From assembly GCA_040394195.1 (NCBI GenBank), contig JBEBSR010000005.1, positions 15,188-79,187 of the forward strand: a stretch of DNA of 64,000 bases, given 5' to 3'. Made by a program: the position numbers and the translations under genes. This document shows, in pieces, positions 33,864 to 43,440 of this stretch (positions within the stretch are counted from its first letter, which is position 1; the number at the start of each line of letters is the position of its first letter). Below the pieces are notes generated by a model, which was not told the DNA's origin, ran no database searches, and saw only the letters and a list, made by a program, of their open reading frames with translations. Source of the stretch: Wohlfahrtiimonas larvae_A. GTDB taxonomy: Bacteria; Pseudomonadota; Gammaproteobacteria; Cardiobacteriales; Wohlfahrtiimonadaceae.

Positions 33864-35378
33864 TTATTGAGTGATAACTGGAATTTTACCAATTTTAGCT
33901 TGCCATTTAACTGGCTCAGTCTTATGAACTGATTGACCTAATGTATCAACAGCAACAGTTACAGGCATATCTTCTACAGTAAATTCATAAATCGCTTCCA
34001 TACCTAAATCTTCAAATGCTAATACTTTAGAAGCTTTGATTGCTTTAGAAACTAAGTAAGCTGCACCACCAACCGCCATTAAATAAACGGCTTTATTATC
34101 TTTGATGGCTTCGATCGCGATGTCACCACGCTCTGATTTACCAATCATACCGATTAAACCTGTAGTTTCTAAGATTTGGCGAGTGAATTTATCCATGCGC
34201 GTTGCAGTTGTTGGGCCAGCAGGGCCAACGACTTCATCATTGATAGGGTCAACAGGGCCAACGTAATAGATAAAGCGATTAGTGAAATCTACAGGTAATT
34301 TTTCACCTTTATTCAACATATCGATCATGCGTTTATGTGCAGCATCACGGCCAGTTAAAATTTTACCTGACAATAATAAAGTATCACCAGGCTGCCATGT
34401 TGCAATTTCATCTTTAGTGATGTTATCTAGGTTAACTTTTTTACCTGCGGAACTATCATTTGTGATCTTTGGCCAGATATCTAAATTTGGTGGCGTTAAT
34501 ACCGCAGGGCCATTGCCATCCAATGTGAAATGAACATGGCGACTAGCAGCGCAGTTAGGAATCATAGCAACAGGCAAGTTTGCAGCATGTGTTGGGCATT
34601 CTAGGATTTTAATGTCCAATACTGTAGTTAAACCACCCAAGCCTTGCGCACCAATGCCCAATGCATTCACTTTATCATATAACTCTAAGCGAACTTCTTC
34701 TGCACGAGTTTTTGCACCTTTTGCGATTAAGTCTTGGATATCGATTGGCTCCATCAATGATTTTTTAGCCATCAACATTGCTTCTTCCGCAGTGCCACCG
34801 ATGCCAATACCCAAAATTCCTGGTGGACACCAGCCTGCACCCATTTCAGGTACCATTTTTAAAACCCAATCCACAACAGAGTCAGAAGGATTTAACATCG
34901 CAAATTTACTTTTTGCTTCACTGCCACCGCCTTTAGCAGCAACATGAACTTCGATTTTATCGCCAGGTACTAAGTCGTAGTGAATCACAGCAGGCGTATT
35001 ATCTTTAGTATTGATGCGTTTACCCATTGGATCAGCCAATACAGAAGCACGCAAGATATTGTCAGGATCTGTATAAGCTTTTGCAACGCCTTCATTGATC
35101 GCTTGAGTGACATCAAAGCCAGCTTCAAATTGTACAGATGTACCGATTTCTACAAATACTGTCACAATCCCTGTATCTTGGCAGATTGGGCGGCGGCCTT
35201 CTGCACACATTCTAGAGTTAATCAGGATTTGTGCCATTGCATCTTTAGCTGCTTTTGATTCTTCACGCTCATAAGCTGCTGTTAGGTTTTTAATATAATC
35301 TTCAGGATGATAATAGGAGATGAATTGCAAACTATCGTGGATAGATTGAACAAGATCTTCACGTTTGATAATGGTCAC
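33864..35378 (-). CDS. fumA: Class I fumarate hydratase (single chain)
   Basis: The 504-residue enzyme interconverts fumarate and malate with a 4Fe-4S cluster. Cysteines in RPICQDTG near 65 and MIPNCAASRH near 280 fit cluster ligands. The N-terminal alpha-type and C-terminal beta-type regions are fused, as in FumA/FumB. With citrate lyase at the start of the window it could serve the reductive branch from oxaloacetate to fumarate, but it is a general TCA enzyme. It is monocistronic. Confidence 0.93.
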   Translation of the reverse strand: MTIIKREDLVQSIHDSLQFISYYHPEDYIKNLTAAYEREESKAAKDAMAQILINSRMCAEGRRPICQDTGIVTVFVEIGTSVQFEAGFDVTQAINEGVAKAYTDPDNILRASVLADPMGKRINTKDNTPAVIHYDLVPGDKIEVHVAAKGGGSEAKSKFAMLNPSDSVVDWVLKMVPEMGAGWCPPGILGIGIGGTAEEAMLMAKKSLMEPIDIQDLIAKGAKTRAEEVRLELYDKVNALGIGAQGLGGLTTVLDIKILECPTHAANLPVAMIPNCAASRHVHFTLDGNGPAVLTPPNLDIWPKITNDSSAGKKVNLDNITKDEIATWQPGDTLLLSGKILTGRDAAHKRMIDMLNKGEKLPVDFTNRFIYYVGPVDPINDEVVGPAGPTTATRMDKFTRQILETTGLIGMIGKSERGDIAIEAIKDNKAVYLMAVGGAAYLVSKAIKASKVLAFEDLGMEAIYEFTVEDMPVTVAVDTLGQSVHKTEPVKWQAKIGKIPVITQ

Positions 35379-35452
35379 TATGCGCTCCTTTAGTGAATTG
35401 GTGGTAATTATCGAGCTGAATCATACCACAAAAGAGCGCATTAAATGAATGG

Positions 35453-36274
35453 CTAGCCGTGATAAGGCGAACGATTTAACGTGTTGAAAGTACGATATTG
35501 AAGGTTTTCTGCCTGCAAAAATTGACCCAGTTGAACTTGTTGTTCAATTGTGGGTTCATCAATATAAATACAAGAGCCTGTGCCTGTGATTTTGGGTGAT
35601 AAATCTAAATCAGTCAGTGCTGTCATATAACCTTGCATTTTAGGGTAGAGTGCATAAATGGCAGAGGTACAATCATTTAAATAATCGGGATGATCTGTCT
35701 TTTCTAAGATAGGATTTGTACGTGATAGGGCAGGATACTGGAATATTTTTTGCGTACTAATGGAAATATTAGGAATGATCAAGCCATAAGCTTTTTCTTT
35801 CGGCTGCATTGGGATGAATAAGTCACCAATGCCTTCAGCCCATGCGCTTTGTCCATAGATAAAGATTGGAACATCTGCACCTAAAGTACGGCCCAAAGCT
35901 TGGAGTTTTTCTGAACTGTAATTGAGTTGATACAATTCATTCACTGCCATTAATGTTGTAGCGGCATTGGAACTACCACCACCTAAACCTGCACCCATTG
36001 GGATGCTTTTATTCAGCGTAATGTTTAAGCCTATTGCAATACCACTTTCTTTTTGCAATAAACGAATGGCTTTAACAATGAGATCATTCTCTTCTGTGAT
36101 GAATTCATTGTGATAATCCGCAATGATTTTGTCATCATCACGCAATTCAAATCCTATTTCATCCTGCAATGAAATGAATTGGAATAACGTTTGCAAAAAG
36201 TGATAGCCATTCGGTTCTTGGCGAACTATGCGAAGAAAAAGATTAATCTTCGCAGGAGATTTGAAAAATTGCAT
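35453..36274 (-). CDS. ispE: 4-diphosphocytidyl-2-C-methyl-D-erythritol kinase
   Basis: The 273-residue GHMP kinase phosphorylates CDP-methylerythritol in the non-mevalonate isoprenoid pathway. FKSPAKINLFL at the N-terminus and PMGAGLGGGSSNAAT (ATP loop) near 88-102 are diagnostic, and GTGSCIYI lies near the C-terminus. The ATG at 36274 is used because it gives the conserved N-terminus and begins one base after the lolB stop; a longer frame would start inside lolB. The lolB-ispE order is common in gammaproteobacteria. Confidence 0.94.
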   Translation of the reverse strand: MQFFKSPAKINLFLRIVRQEPNGYHFLQTLFQFISLQDEIGFELRDDDKIIADYHNEFITEENDLIVKAIRLLQKESGIAIGLNITLNKSIPMGAGLGGGSSNAATTLMAVNELYQLNYSSEKLQALGRTLGADVPIFIYGQSAWAEGIGDLFIPMQPKEKAYGLIIPNISISTQKIFQYPALSRTNPILEKTDHPDYLNDCTSAIYALYPKMQGYMTALTDLDLSPKITGTGSCIYIDEPTIEQQVQLGQFLQAENLQYRTFNTLNRSPYHG

Positions 36275-36275
36275 C

Positions 36276-36830
36276 TTAATATAACCAGTGCTCAACTAAT
36301 AAACGTAAACGAACATCACCACGTGTTAATTCTATGCTTTGTGGGATGTTACGTTTTTTATAAGTCATCCATTTTTTGTATTGGATGTTCCAACCATCTT
36401 CTTTAAAGGCAATGATGCGATCTTTATCATCACGTTCAATGTTAGTTGCTTTGGCATTTGGTGTGCCTACTAACCAATTTTGCATGCCAGAAATTGGCCA
36501 GTCAAAGCCTGTGATTTCTGTAAATAGCTCATCAGGCGATTTGCCTTTGTAAGTTTGTTCTTCTGTTTTGAGTACGCTCTCATTAGGTGCAACATCTAAA
36601 TCAATTCTGCCACTGCCTAAAGGGCCTTGAACAATCAATTTTAATTCTTCTGGTGTTTTTTGTTCCCAATTAAAGCTTGCTTGACCACTGTTATCAGGTG
36701 CTTTTAATGCTGCACGTCCAATAGCTGTATATTTTTCCAATGGCTTATTAGGATCAGGAATTATCGTCGCACAACCTGCTGTAATTGCAATGATTGTGAG
36801 TAAGCTACCAATGCGTTTTAAGTTAAGCAT
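36276..36830 (-). CDS. lolB: Outer-membrane lipoprotein insertion factor LolB
   Basis: The 184-residue lipoprotein receives lipoproteins from LolA and inserts them into the outer membrane. A signal peptide with lipobox ITAGC (Cys at about 20) is visible. The mature region has the LolB pattern (FNWEQKTPEELKLIVQGPLG, ITGFDWPISGMQNWLVG). It is directly followed by ispE. Confidence 0.9.
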   Translation of the reverse strand: MLNLKRIGSLLTIIAITAGCATIIPDPNKPLEKYTAIGRAALKAPDNSGQASFNWEQKTPEELKLIVQGPLGSGRIDLDVAPNESVLKTEEQTYKGKSPDELFTEITGFDWPISGMQNWLVGTPNAKATNIERDDKDRIIAFKEDGWNIQYKKWMTYKKRNIPQSIELTRGDVRLRLLVEHWLY

Positions 36831-36877
36831 GAATGGGTTCTCATGAATGAATAAAAGTGTACAAACTGTAACACAAA

Positions 36878-36903
36878 AACACCCGCTATTGGGTGCGGGT
36901 GTT
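36878..36903 (-). terminator. Terminator of the puuP transcript
   Basis: AACACCCGC (36878-36886) pairs with GCGGGTGTT (36895-36903). On the minus strand the stem runs into a T-rich stretch. It sits 27 bases past the permease stop and upstream of lolB. Confidence 0.85.
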
Positions 36904-36929
36904 TGTTTTCCTGGGGGAAATTTATGTTA

Positions 36930-38360
36930 TTAGTCTACTCTATGCTCGCGATCCAAAAATGCTTTAGGGTATTTCCTAAATCCTTTGGTTACAATTGCCA
37001 AGTAGATAATGCCTAATGCGCCCCATACTAAACCAATTTTCAATGCCATTTCTTCAAGGTTGTACCACAAGTAACCAATGAAAAGCATGCCACAGAAAGG
37101 TAGGATTAGATAATTCATAGTATTTTTAAAGCCATCTTTTTGACCATCTCTGAAGTAACATTGTACGATTACGCACACGTTAACAATAAAGAAAGCTGTC
37201 AATGCACCAAAGTTAACCAAATGTAATGCAAAGTCTAAGTCAAAAAAGCCAGCGCTTAAAGATACAATCCCAACGATTACAATGTTAATTGAAGGTGTTT
37301 TGTATTTAGGATTAATATATGCAAATGCTTTTTTCGGGAAAATACCATCGCGACCCATTACATACATCATACGAGAAACACCTGTATGAGCTGCTAAGCC
37401 TGATGCAAATACCGCGAAGATTGCTAACCATAATCCAATTGATTGGAAGAATGTTGATGCTAAGAACTTGCCGATTTGCACGCCGCTCATCGCTTGTTCA
37501 CCAGCATATAACAATACTTCTGGTTGGCTTTCTTCAGGATTAGTGAATGTATAACCGTCAAAAAATAACTGCATAAAATATGTGATGAAGATGAATATCA
37601 CACCACCAATTAATGTCGTTAAAAAGATTGCTTTTGGTACAGCTTTAGCAGCATCTTTAGCTTCTTCTGACAGTGAACTTAAACCATCAAAGCCTAAGAA
37701 TGAGAAGCAAAGAATTGCAGAACCTGCTGCTACAACGCTGATTGACATTTCGGGGCTAACAAAAGGTTTAGAACTCACTAATGTTGCAGCACCTACGCCA
37801 TCAAAATACAGGCCTTTTAAAACTAAAATAACAAAGATAACCATTAACAATAGCTGGAAGAATACGATGATGCTGTTAAAGCTCGCCACCATTTCTACAC
37901 CGCGATAGTTAATATAAGTCATCAATGCTGCCAATGGAACAACGTAGTACCAAATATTGATATCACCAAATTGTGATTTCAAATAAATAGTTGCTAATAA
38001 AATGTTGATCATTGGATTGAACAAATAGTCTAATAATGTACACCAGCCGACAACGAAACCTACTTTAGGATCAATTGACTTTTGTGTATATGTATAAGCT
38101 GAACCCGCAGAAGGATAACGGCGAACCATCTTGCCGTAACTTAATGCAGTGAACATCATAGCGACTAATGTGATGATATATGCAGTTGGAACGTGTCCAC
38201 CTGTGTCCTGACTTACGATACCAAAAGTATCGAATACAGTCATAGGTTGCATATATGCTAAACCGATCATGACAAGCTGCCAAAGAACTAAAGTTTTCTG
38301 TAAGCTTGCAGAACCGTTATTGGTAACGTTAGGAGATAACGTTTGTGTGTTTGATAACAT
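36930..38360 (-). CDS. puuP: Putrescine importer-like APC permease
   Basis: The 476-residue inner-membrane protein matches E. coli PuuP throughout: LWQLVMIGLAYMQPMTVFDTFG near the N-terminus, YGKMVRRYPSAGSAYTY, CFSFLGFDGLSSLSEE and SRMMYVMGRDGIFPKKAF. PuuP imports putrescine with protons. No putrescine-degrading puu genes are in the window, so the substrate could be another amine or amino acid. It is transcribed alone, with its own terminator. Confidence 0.85.
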   Translation of the reverse strand: MLSNTQTLSPNVTNNGSASLQKTLVLWQLVMIGLAYMQPMTVFDTFGIVSQDTGGHVPTAYIITLVAMMFTALSYGKMVRRYPSAGSAYTYTQKSIDPKVGFVVGWCTLLDYLFNPMINILLATIYLKSQFGDINIWYYVVPLAALMTYINYRGVEMVASFNSIIVFFQLLLMVIFVILVLKGLYFDGVGAATLVSSKPFVSPEMSISVVAAGSAILCFSFLGFDGLSSLSEEAKDAAKAVPKAIFLTTLIGGVIFIFITYFMQLFFDGYTFTNPEESQPEVLLYAGEQAMSGVQIGKFLASTFFQSIGLWLAIFAVFASGLAAHTGVSRMMYVMGRDGIFPKKAFAYINPKYKTPSINIVIVGIVSLSAGFFDLDFALHLVNFGALTAFFIVNVCVIVQCYFRDGQKDGFKNTMNYLILPFCGMLFIGYLWYNLEEMALKIGLVWGALGIIYLAIVTKGFRKYPKAFLDREHRVD

Positions 38361-38713
38361 AAGTTTATTTCCCCCAGCCTTTCCTTGGCGTGTTGAAAGA
38401 GAGATAAATATGCGCGTTAATTCAAAAGAATTATTGCCCCCTTGTGTGCGAGTTAAAGACCCAATATAAATTTAACTCTAAAAAAAATTCCTCATAACTA
38501 GATGAGGAATCAGGGGATTTTACAGCATTTTTCTCATTTGGCTACATTTTTTTATTTTGAACATTGATAATTTTTATCCAGATCACCATTTTTTCAATTC
38601 GATAATTATAATTTATTGATTATTAATCAATAAAATTTTAAAGACCGAAGGTGAAAAGATCTATTCAATGTGAAAATTCAATGATGCTATGAATGAAGTT
38701 ACTCAATTTAACA
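38361..38713. other. 353-base gap upstream of puuP
   Basis: The gap must hold the puuP promoter on the minus strand, but I cannot assign it with confidence. It contains one clear minus-strand terminator at 38487-38510 and is otherwise AT-rich. Short frames in it lack ribosome binding sites and recognisable products. No RNA gene is visible. Confidence 0.6.
38480..38510 (-). terminator. Minus-strand terminator upstream of puuP
   Basis: ATTCCTCAT (38487-38495) pairs with ATGAGGAAT (38502-38510), and on the minus strand a run of seven T follows (complement of 38481-38487). It probably ends the lipoprotein transcript whose stop codon lies about 200 bases upstream. Confidence 0.85.
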
Positions 38714-39373
38714 TCAACATCCGTTACCTGTTTCACAGATTAAATACAAAGGCGCTGCCACAATGAATAATATTGGCAACCCAATGACAATTGCAGCATC
38801 CGTACCATTAACTTTGCTAGAGCTCTTAATATATTCAAGTTTTAAGTGGATCGGTTGTGAAAGAGGATATTGCTGAATGAATGTTTGGCGGTTTTTAATT
38901 TGTACCATTTTTCCATCACTCAACCTTTGGTCATATTTTAGAAGGTTAGGTGATTTTTTAAGGTTTTTAGCTAATGCAGGATTTTGATAATAGACGCTTG
39001 TTTTGGGAATATCTGAAATAATTCTAAAACCATAGTTTTGTACGAGATCTTCTTGTTGAGTTTTGGTGAAGTTCATAGGTGATGCAACTAATGTTAATTC
39101 TGCTTTGACTTCTCTTTGGTTATGCACTTCTCCTGAAATTGCGATATATGACATTTGTTTAGCATAAGAAGATTTGACAAAATTTTGAATTCTCTGTGTA
39201 TTTTCTGTGGGGAATTGATAATCATGTTTTGTGCCCATCACATATAGGTTTTTTTGATCCATCGCTAGGGCAGAGATGGTTTCATTTTCCGTTTTTTCCG
39301 TTGTATAAGTTGTGGAACAAGCTGATAGAGCAATAGCAGCAGTTGCGATTAAAATTGATTTGAATATTTTCAT
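38714..39373 (-). CDS. Hypothetical lipoprotein
   Basis: The 219-residue protein has a lipoprotein signal peptide (MKIFKSILIATAAIALSAC, Cys19 acylated). The mature part has no family I recognise. A hydrophobic segment near the C-terminus (AAIVIGLPILFIVAAPLYLI, about 193-212) could be membrane-inserted, after which the chain ends in a short cysteine-containing tail (CETGNGC). It is monocistronic. Function unknown. Confidence 0.75.
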   Translation of the reverse strand: MKIFKSILIATAAIALSACSTTYTTEKTENETISALAMDQKNLYVMGTKHDYQFPTENTQRIQNFVKSSYAKQMSYIAISGEVHNQREVKAELTLVASPMNFTKTQQEDLVQNYGFRIISDIPKTSVYYQNPALAKNLKKSPNLLKYDQRLSDGKMVQIKNRQTFIQQYPLSQPIHLKLEYIKSSSKVNGTDAAIVIGLPILFIVAAPLYLICETGNGC

Positions 39374-39475
39374 TATTAACCTGAATTTTGATTGAATAAA
39401 ATGATCATATATTATATTTAATCATTGTTCAATAAACGTTGTTTAATTTATAGTAAAATGTTTATTAGTTTTTAT

Positions 39476-40135
39476 TTAAGGCCTTAAGGTGTTGAGTGTT
39501 TTACATGCATCTGCAACACGTTGCGCGCAAGCTTTGTTATACCAGTAGTATGCTTCGCCGCTATTTCTTCGTGTGCCTCGGCCAATATTGTACCAATGTG
39601 CCACAGTTAAAACAGCACGCCAATCATCCATATAGGCCAGTTTTTTATACCAAATCAACTGTTCATTAGGATTATCTGCATTCATGGCAGTGAGCATTAA
39701 AAAGGCTTCAGGTGTATTTGCTCGTGCTAATAAAATTTTAGCTCGGATTTTATTTAATGGTGCGCCATCATAGCCATTCCATAGAATCATTCCCATATAA
39801 TAATCTACATAAGGGGTTAGATAGCCATGAGATCCAACTTTTTGGAAATATTGCAGGGATTTATTATGATCTCTTTTGAAAGGCACACCTGCATGATTGT
39901 GATAGCCTAAATAATAGAGCAAACCTACATAAAATGCATGTTCAGGATGAGCTTCCGTTGCATAATCAATGAGCTCTTGTGCTGAAAATCGGCTGTTATT
40001 GACCACATTGAAAACATTTGTTTCCACAGATGTATCACGTTTCCATCCATCCCAAAAATTAGGATCATCGACGTTGTATGCCAGTGCTATGGAAGACATG
40101 ATTGTGATCATGACTGATAGGACGTATTTAACCAT
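39476..40135 (-). CDS. Secreted Sel1-like repeat protein
   Basis: The 219-residue protein starts with a signal peptide (MVKYVLSVMITIMSSIALA). It then carries loosely conserved Sel1/TPR-like helical repeats (AFYVGLLYYLGYHNHAG, DYYMGMILWNGYDG, VLTVAHWYNIGRGT with GEAYYWYNKAC). Such repeats usually bind proteins. The ATG at 40135 is preferred over a GTG three codons earlier because AAGG lies at proper spacing. Two C-terminal cysteines may form a disulfide. The specific role is unknown. Confidence 0.72.
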   Translation of the reverse strand: MVKYVLSVMITIMSSIALAYNVDDPNFWDGWKRDTSVETNVFNVVNNSRFSAQELIDYATEAHPEHAFYVGLLYYLGYHNHAGVPFKRDHNKSLQYFQKVGSHGYLTPYVDYYMGMILWNGYDGAPLNKIRAKILLARANTPEAFLMLTAMNADNPNEQLIWYKKLAYMDDWRAVLTVAHWYNIGRGTRRNSGEAYYWYNKACAQRVADACKTLNTLRP

Positions 40136-40286
40136 AATGGGCACCTTAAAACTTTTGTACAGAAACTTTGTTATTTAAGATTGTATGTTATTTATACAGC
40201 ATTTTTATGACAAAATTTATATTTTTTTTGATCTAAAAGGGTAGTAATGCTGTTTTATGGTTTTATCAATTAGTCAAATCAGGTAT

Positions 40287-40706
40287 TTATAACGGTCTGT
40301 TTTTGATTAAAGATAAAAAGATTGCGAGTGCAAAAGCAATGCAAACTGTATAAATTGGATAAATAGTTGTTAAGCCTAAAAACAGCAATGCTAATAAATA
40401 ACAGGCAAAAAGAAGAGCGCCAATCCAAAGAGTGATTTTGTATAGTCGTTGGTATTTAAAAGCGAATACAGCAATGGCTATGTTGAATAAGAAGAGGTAT
40501 TTAATGACTTTGAAGAGGCTTTCTAAGTCAATATTCCAATTCATTGACAACAATAAACGGCCTGTTTCAAACCAGACTTTTGCCACAAACGGATACAAAT
40601 AAGCGAAAACTGGAAAATATTCTCTATCAATGCTCATTACAAGGTAATGGCTCGCTAAAAAGAATATGAATCCAGTTAAAACTGTAATGCGAATGGCTTT
40701 ATTCAT
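40287..40706 (-). CDS. Small hypothetical membrane protein
   Basis: The 139-residue protein has about four hydrophobic helices (about 7-25, 66-84, 90-112 and 113-133) and no recognised domain. It overlaps the preceding TPR-type membrane protein gene by eight bases and is therefore translationally linked to it. It is last in the bamE-mgsA-kdsA-maf run. Function unknown. Confidence 0.75.
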   Translation of the reverse strand: MNKAIRITVLTGFIFFLASHYLVMSIDREYFPVFAYLYPFVAKVWFETGRLLLSMNWNIDLESLFKVIKYLFLFNIAIAVFAFKYQRLYKITLWIGALLFACYLLALLFLGLTTIYPIYTVCIAFALAIFLSLIKNRPL

Positions 40707-41598
40707 TAACCAATCGAGCTTTTAATTGATTCAATTCAGGGTTCAACGGATCAGCCTTTAAACCTAAATCAACATAATCCAAGGCGGAGAAATAATCATT
40801 TTGGCTAAATGCTTTCTTAGCAAGGTTTAAATAATGCGTTGCAAGTTTATTGAGTCCTGTGAGTGCGGCTTGATTATTATCATCTGTAGCTAAAGCTTGA
40901 TGATAATAGGCAAGGGCAGAGCCTTGATATGGCTCACTTAACTGCCCACGATTCCAAGCAGTTTCTGCTTGTTTTACCATGGCCTCTGACTCAGGATTGC
41001 TCGAAGCTGCACTTTGTTCTGTAGGTTGAGAAGATGATTCTAATTGTAAGGATTCCATATTTAAACCAAAAGGAGAATCACCGTAGAAATTTTCTGCACT
41101 ATGCTCCGCTTCATCGTCATCATCAGCTGCTGAGATAAGTGTTAAAGCTGGTAAATCTAAGTTTGCTGTAGGGTTTTTAGCCGCTTCGCTTAACAATTCT
41201 ATTTCATCTAATACAGGCTTTTCTGTTGCCTTTGGACGTCTTACTGGCGGTTTATACACAAATGATTCACGTTCTTCTTCAGATAAAGCAGGATTATAAA
41301 TTGCTTTAGCTAGATCATTGGTGCGATCAATAGAATATTTAGGTAAACCTGTGCGTGTTGTTTCACCGCCCATCATGAAATAAGCAAACACTAAGCAGAT
41401 GGCTAAAAAGCTACCTGTAATGAATAAATTAAAACCTTGAAACCAGCCCCAACCTAAAGAGCTACCATGTTTCTTAGATTCTTTCTTTTGGGTAATTTCA
41501 GCTTCTTTATTTTGTTCATCGACATTTTTAGTTTCGATGGCAACAGATTCTTGATTACCGCTTTCTGGGTTTTTAATGTATTTAAATGATGGTTCCAT
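40699..41598 (-). CDS. Membrane-anchored TPR protein
   Basis: The 299-residue protein has a charged cytoplasmic N-terminus (about 1-48), one transmembrane helix (about 54-76, FNLFITGSFLAICLVFAYFM), a low-complexity acidic/Ser-rich linker (about 150-205), and C-terminal TPR-like repeats (about 205-299, ALAYYHQALATDDNNQAAL and NDYFSALDYVDLGLKADPLN). It resembles accessory proteins of cell-envelope or secretion machines, but no specific family is recognised. It lies 25 bases after maf. Confidence 0.7.
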   Translation of the reverse strand: MEPSFKYIKNPESGNQESVAIETKNVDEQNKEAEITQKKESKKHGSSLGWGWFQGFNLFITGSFLAICLVFAYFMMGGETTRTGLPKYSIDRTNDLAKAIYNPALSEEERESFVYKPPVRRPKATEKPVLDEIELLSEAAKNPTANLDLPALTLISAADDDDEAEHSAENFYGDSPFGLNMESLQLESSSQPTEQSAASSNPESEAMVKQAETAWNRGQLSEPYQGSALAYYHQALATDDNNQAALTGLNKLATHYLNLAKKAFSQNDYFSALDYVDLGLKADPLNPELNQLKARLVNE

Positions 41599-41623
41599 AT
41601 TAAATCTTGCTTGGTTTCATGAT

Positions 41624-42208
41624 CTATGAAAAGGCTAATGAAGAATCATTATACCCAATTTCTCGTAATGCTTCGGATAATTCAAATAAAGGCAATCCCA
41701 TGATGCCAGAATAGCTACCTTCAATTTTCTCGATGTATCTTGCCATCAAGCCTTGTACTGCATACCCACCAGCCTTATCACAAGGTTCATGGGTTGCCCA
41801 ATAAGCTTCAATGAAAGGCTTTGGTAATTGCGCAAAGGTGACTAGGCTAACGCTAGTTTTCACAATAATTTTATCTTGATATTGTACTGCAATGGCAGAT
41901 AAAACCTGATGAGTTGAGCCTGATAGCATATTCATCATTTTATAAAAATCAGCATAATCTCCGGGCTTACCTAAAATTACATCATCTTTAATCACGCTGG
42001 TATCAGCCGTTAAAATAGGATGTTGTACATTACCTAAAAGCGATTGTGCTGCGATAGCCTTTGAATGTGCCATGCGCGCCACATAGTCATGGGGATTTTC
42101 ATTCAGTAAAACTGATTCATCAATATCGGTATTGATCACTTGATAATCAACACCGATCTGTTTCAGTAGTTCTTGTCGCCTAGGCGATTTCGATGCAAGT
42201 AAAATCAT
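41624..42208 (-). CDS. maf: Maf-family nucleotide pyrophosphatase
   Basis: The 194-residue protein hydrolyses non-canonical or excess nucleoside triphosphates. The Maf signature ASKSPRRQELL is at residues 5-15, with the catalytic aspartate in LTADTSVI near 68 and QGLMARYIEKIEGSYSGIMG near 150-170. The pattern resembles the YhdE (dTTP/UTP) subgroup. The start overlaps the kdsA stop by one base. Confidence 0.92.
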   Translation of the reverse strand: MILLASKSPRRQELLKQIGVDYQVINTDIDESVLLNENPHDYVARMAHSKAIAAQSLLGNVQHPILTADTSVIKDDVILGKPGDYADFYKMMNMLSGSTHQVLSAIAVQYQDKIIVKTSVSLVTFAQLPKPFIEAYWATHEPCDKAGGYAVQGLMARYIEKIEGSYSGIMGLPLFELSEALREIGYNDSSLAFS

Positions 42209-43026
42209 TAGCCTTTAACAATCTCATCAATGGCTTTTAATTTCATTAATAATGCTTCTAATTCAGATAATTTGATTGCATTTGGGCCATCTGATAATGC
42301 TTTATCAGGATCAGGATGAGTTTCCATGAATAAGCCGCCCACGCCAACAGCTACGGCAGCTTTAGATAACACAGGAACAAATTGACGCTGACCACCAGAA
42401 CTTGTACCTTGTCCACCTGGTAATTGTACTGAGTGAGTTGCATCAAATACAACTGGACAGCCAATATCTTTCATCACTTCTAATGAGCGCATATCTGAAA
42501 CTAAGTTGTTATAACCAAATGAAACACCACGCTCACAAGCCATGATGTTTTGGTTGCCTGTTGCACGTGCTTTTTCGATCACATGTTGCATATCCCAAGG
42601 TGCTAAGAATTGGCCTTTTTTGATATTCACAGGCTTCATTGTTTTCGCAACATTTTGAATGAAGTTAGTTTGGCGACATAAGAATGCAGGTGTTTGTAAT
42701 ACATCTACAACAGCAGCGACTTCATCTAATGGTGTATCTTCATGCACATCTGTTAATACTGGCACATTCAATTCTGAACGAATTTTCTCAAGAATTGCTA
42801 AACCTTTTTCAATACCAGGGCCACGATAGCTATTGATAGAAGAGCGGTTTGCTTTATCAAATGATGACTTGTAGATAAAAGGAATGTTGAGTTTTTCACA
42901 CATCTCTTTTAAACGACCTGCAACTTCAAATGTCATTTCTTCTGATTCAATTACGCACGTACCTGCGATTAAGAAAAAAGGTGTGTCATTGCTAACTGGA
43001 GTTTTAAATAGAGGGATATTAACCAT
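42208..43026 (-). CDS. kdsA: 3-deoxy-D-manno-octulosonate 8-phosphate synthase
   Basis: The 272-residue enzyme condenses arabinose 5-phosphate and PEP to Kdo-8-phosphate for LPS core synthesis. KSSFDKANRSS, SYRGPG, DVHE and METHPDPDKALSDG are typical. Its AGTCVIES segment has Cys where E. coli KdsA has Asn, the mark of the metal-dependent class. The ATG at 43026 lies just past the mgsA stop with AAGG at good spacing; a nine-residue longer version would overlap mgsA. Confidence 0.94.
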   Translation of the reverse strand: MVNIPLFKTPVSNDTPFFLIAGTCVIESEEMTFEVAGRLKEMCEKLNIPFIYKSSFDKANRSSINSYRGPGIEKGLAILEKIRSELNVPVLTDVHEDTPLDEVAAVVDVLQTPAFLCRQTNFIQNVAKTMKPVNIKKGQFLAPWDMQHVIEKARATGNQNIMACERGVSFGYNNLVSDMRSLEVMKDIGCPVVFDATHSVQLPGGQGTSSGGQRQFVPVLSKAAVAVGVGGLFMETHPDPDKALSDGPNAIKLSELEALLMKLKAIDEIVKG

Positions 43027-43030
43027 TGTA

Positions 43031-43426
43031 TTAACCTTTTTGTGAGTAAACATGAGTAAGACCTAACATTAATAGGTCCGCTGTACCTTGATTACAAGCC
43101 ATTGGGATATTATAAAGTGTTGATAAACGAATTAATGCTTTAACATCAACATCATGAGGCATCGGTGTTAATGCATCTGTGAAGAAAATGAGCAAGCCCA
43201 ATTCGCCAGTACAAATCAACGAGCCTAATTGTTGATCGCCACCCAATGGTCCACTTTTTAAACGTGTTAAATTTAAGTCAGGATAGGATTCTAAAATTAC
43301 TTTACCTGTTGTGCCTGTTGCATACAAAGGGAATTGTTTGAAAAATTCGTAGTGTGGTTTAATCCATTCTACCAATTCTAATTTCTTTTGGTCATGTGCG
43401 ACTAAACCAATGCCTTTATGAAGCAT
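43031..43426 (-). CDS. mgsA: Methylglyoxal synthase
   Basis: The 131-residue enzyme converts dihydroxyacetone phosphate to methylglyoxal and phosphate, a bypass used when phosphate runs low. GIGLVAHDQKK, ATGTTGKVI and SGPLGGDQQLG (with the catalytic aspartate) are diagnostic. The ATG at 43426 is preferred because TAGGAGAAG lies immediately upstream; in-frame ATGs a few codons earlier fall before that site. It sits between bamE and kdsA in one transcript. Confidence 0.93.
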   Translation of the reverse strand: MLHKGIGLVAHDQKKLELVEWIKPHYEFFKQFPLYATGTTGKVILESYPDLNLTRLKSGPLGGDQQLGSLICTGELGLLIFFTDALTPMPHDVDVKALIRLSTLYNIPMACNQGTADLLMLGLTHVYSQKG

Positions 43427-43440
43427 AACTTCTCCTATCA

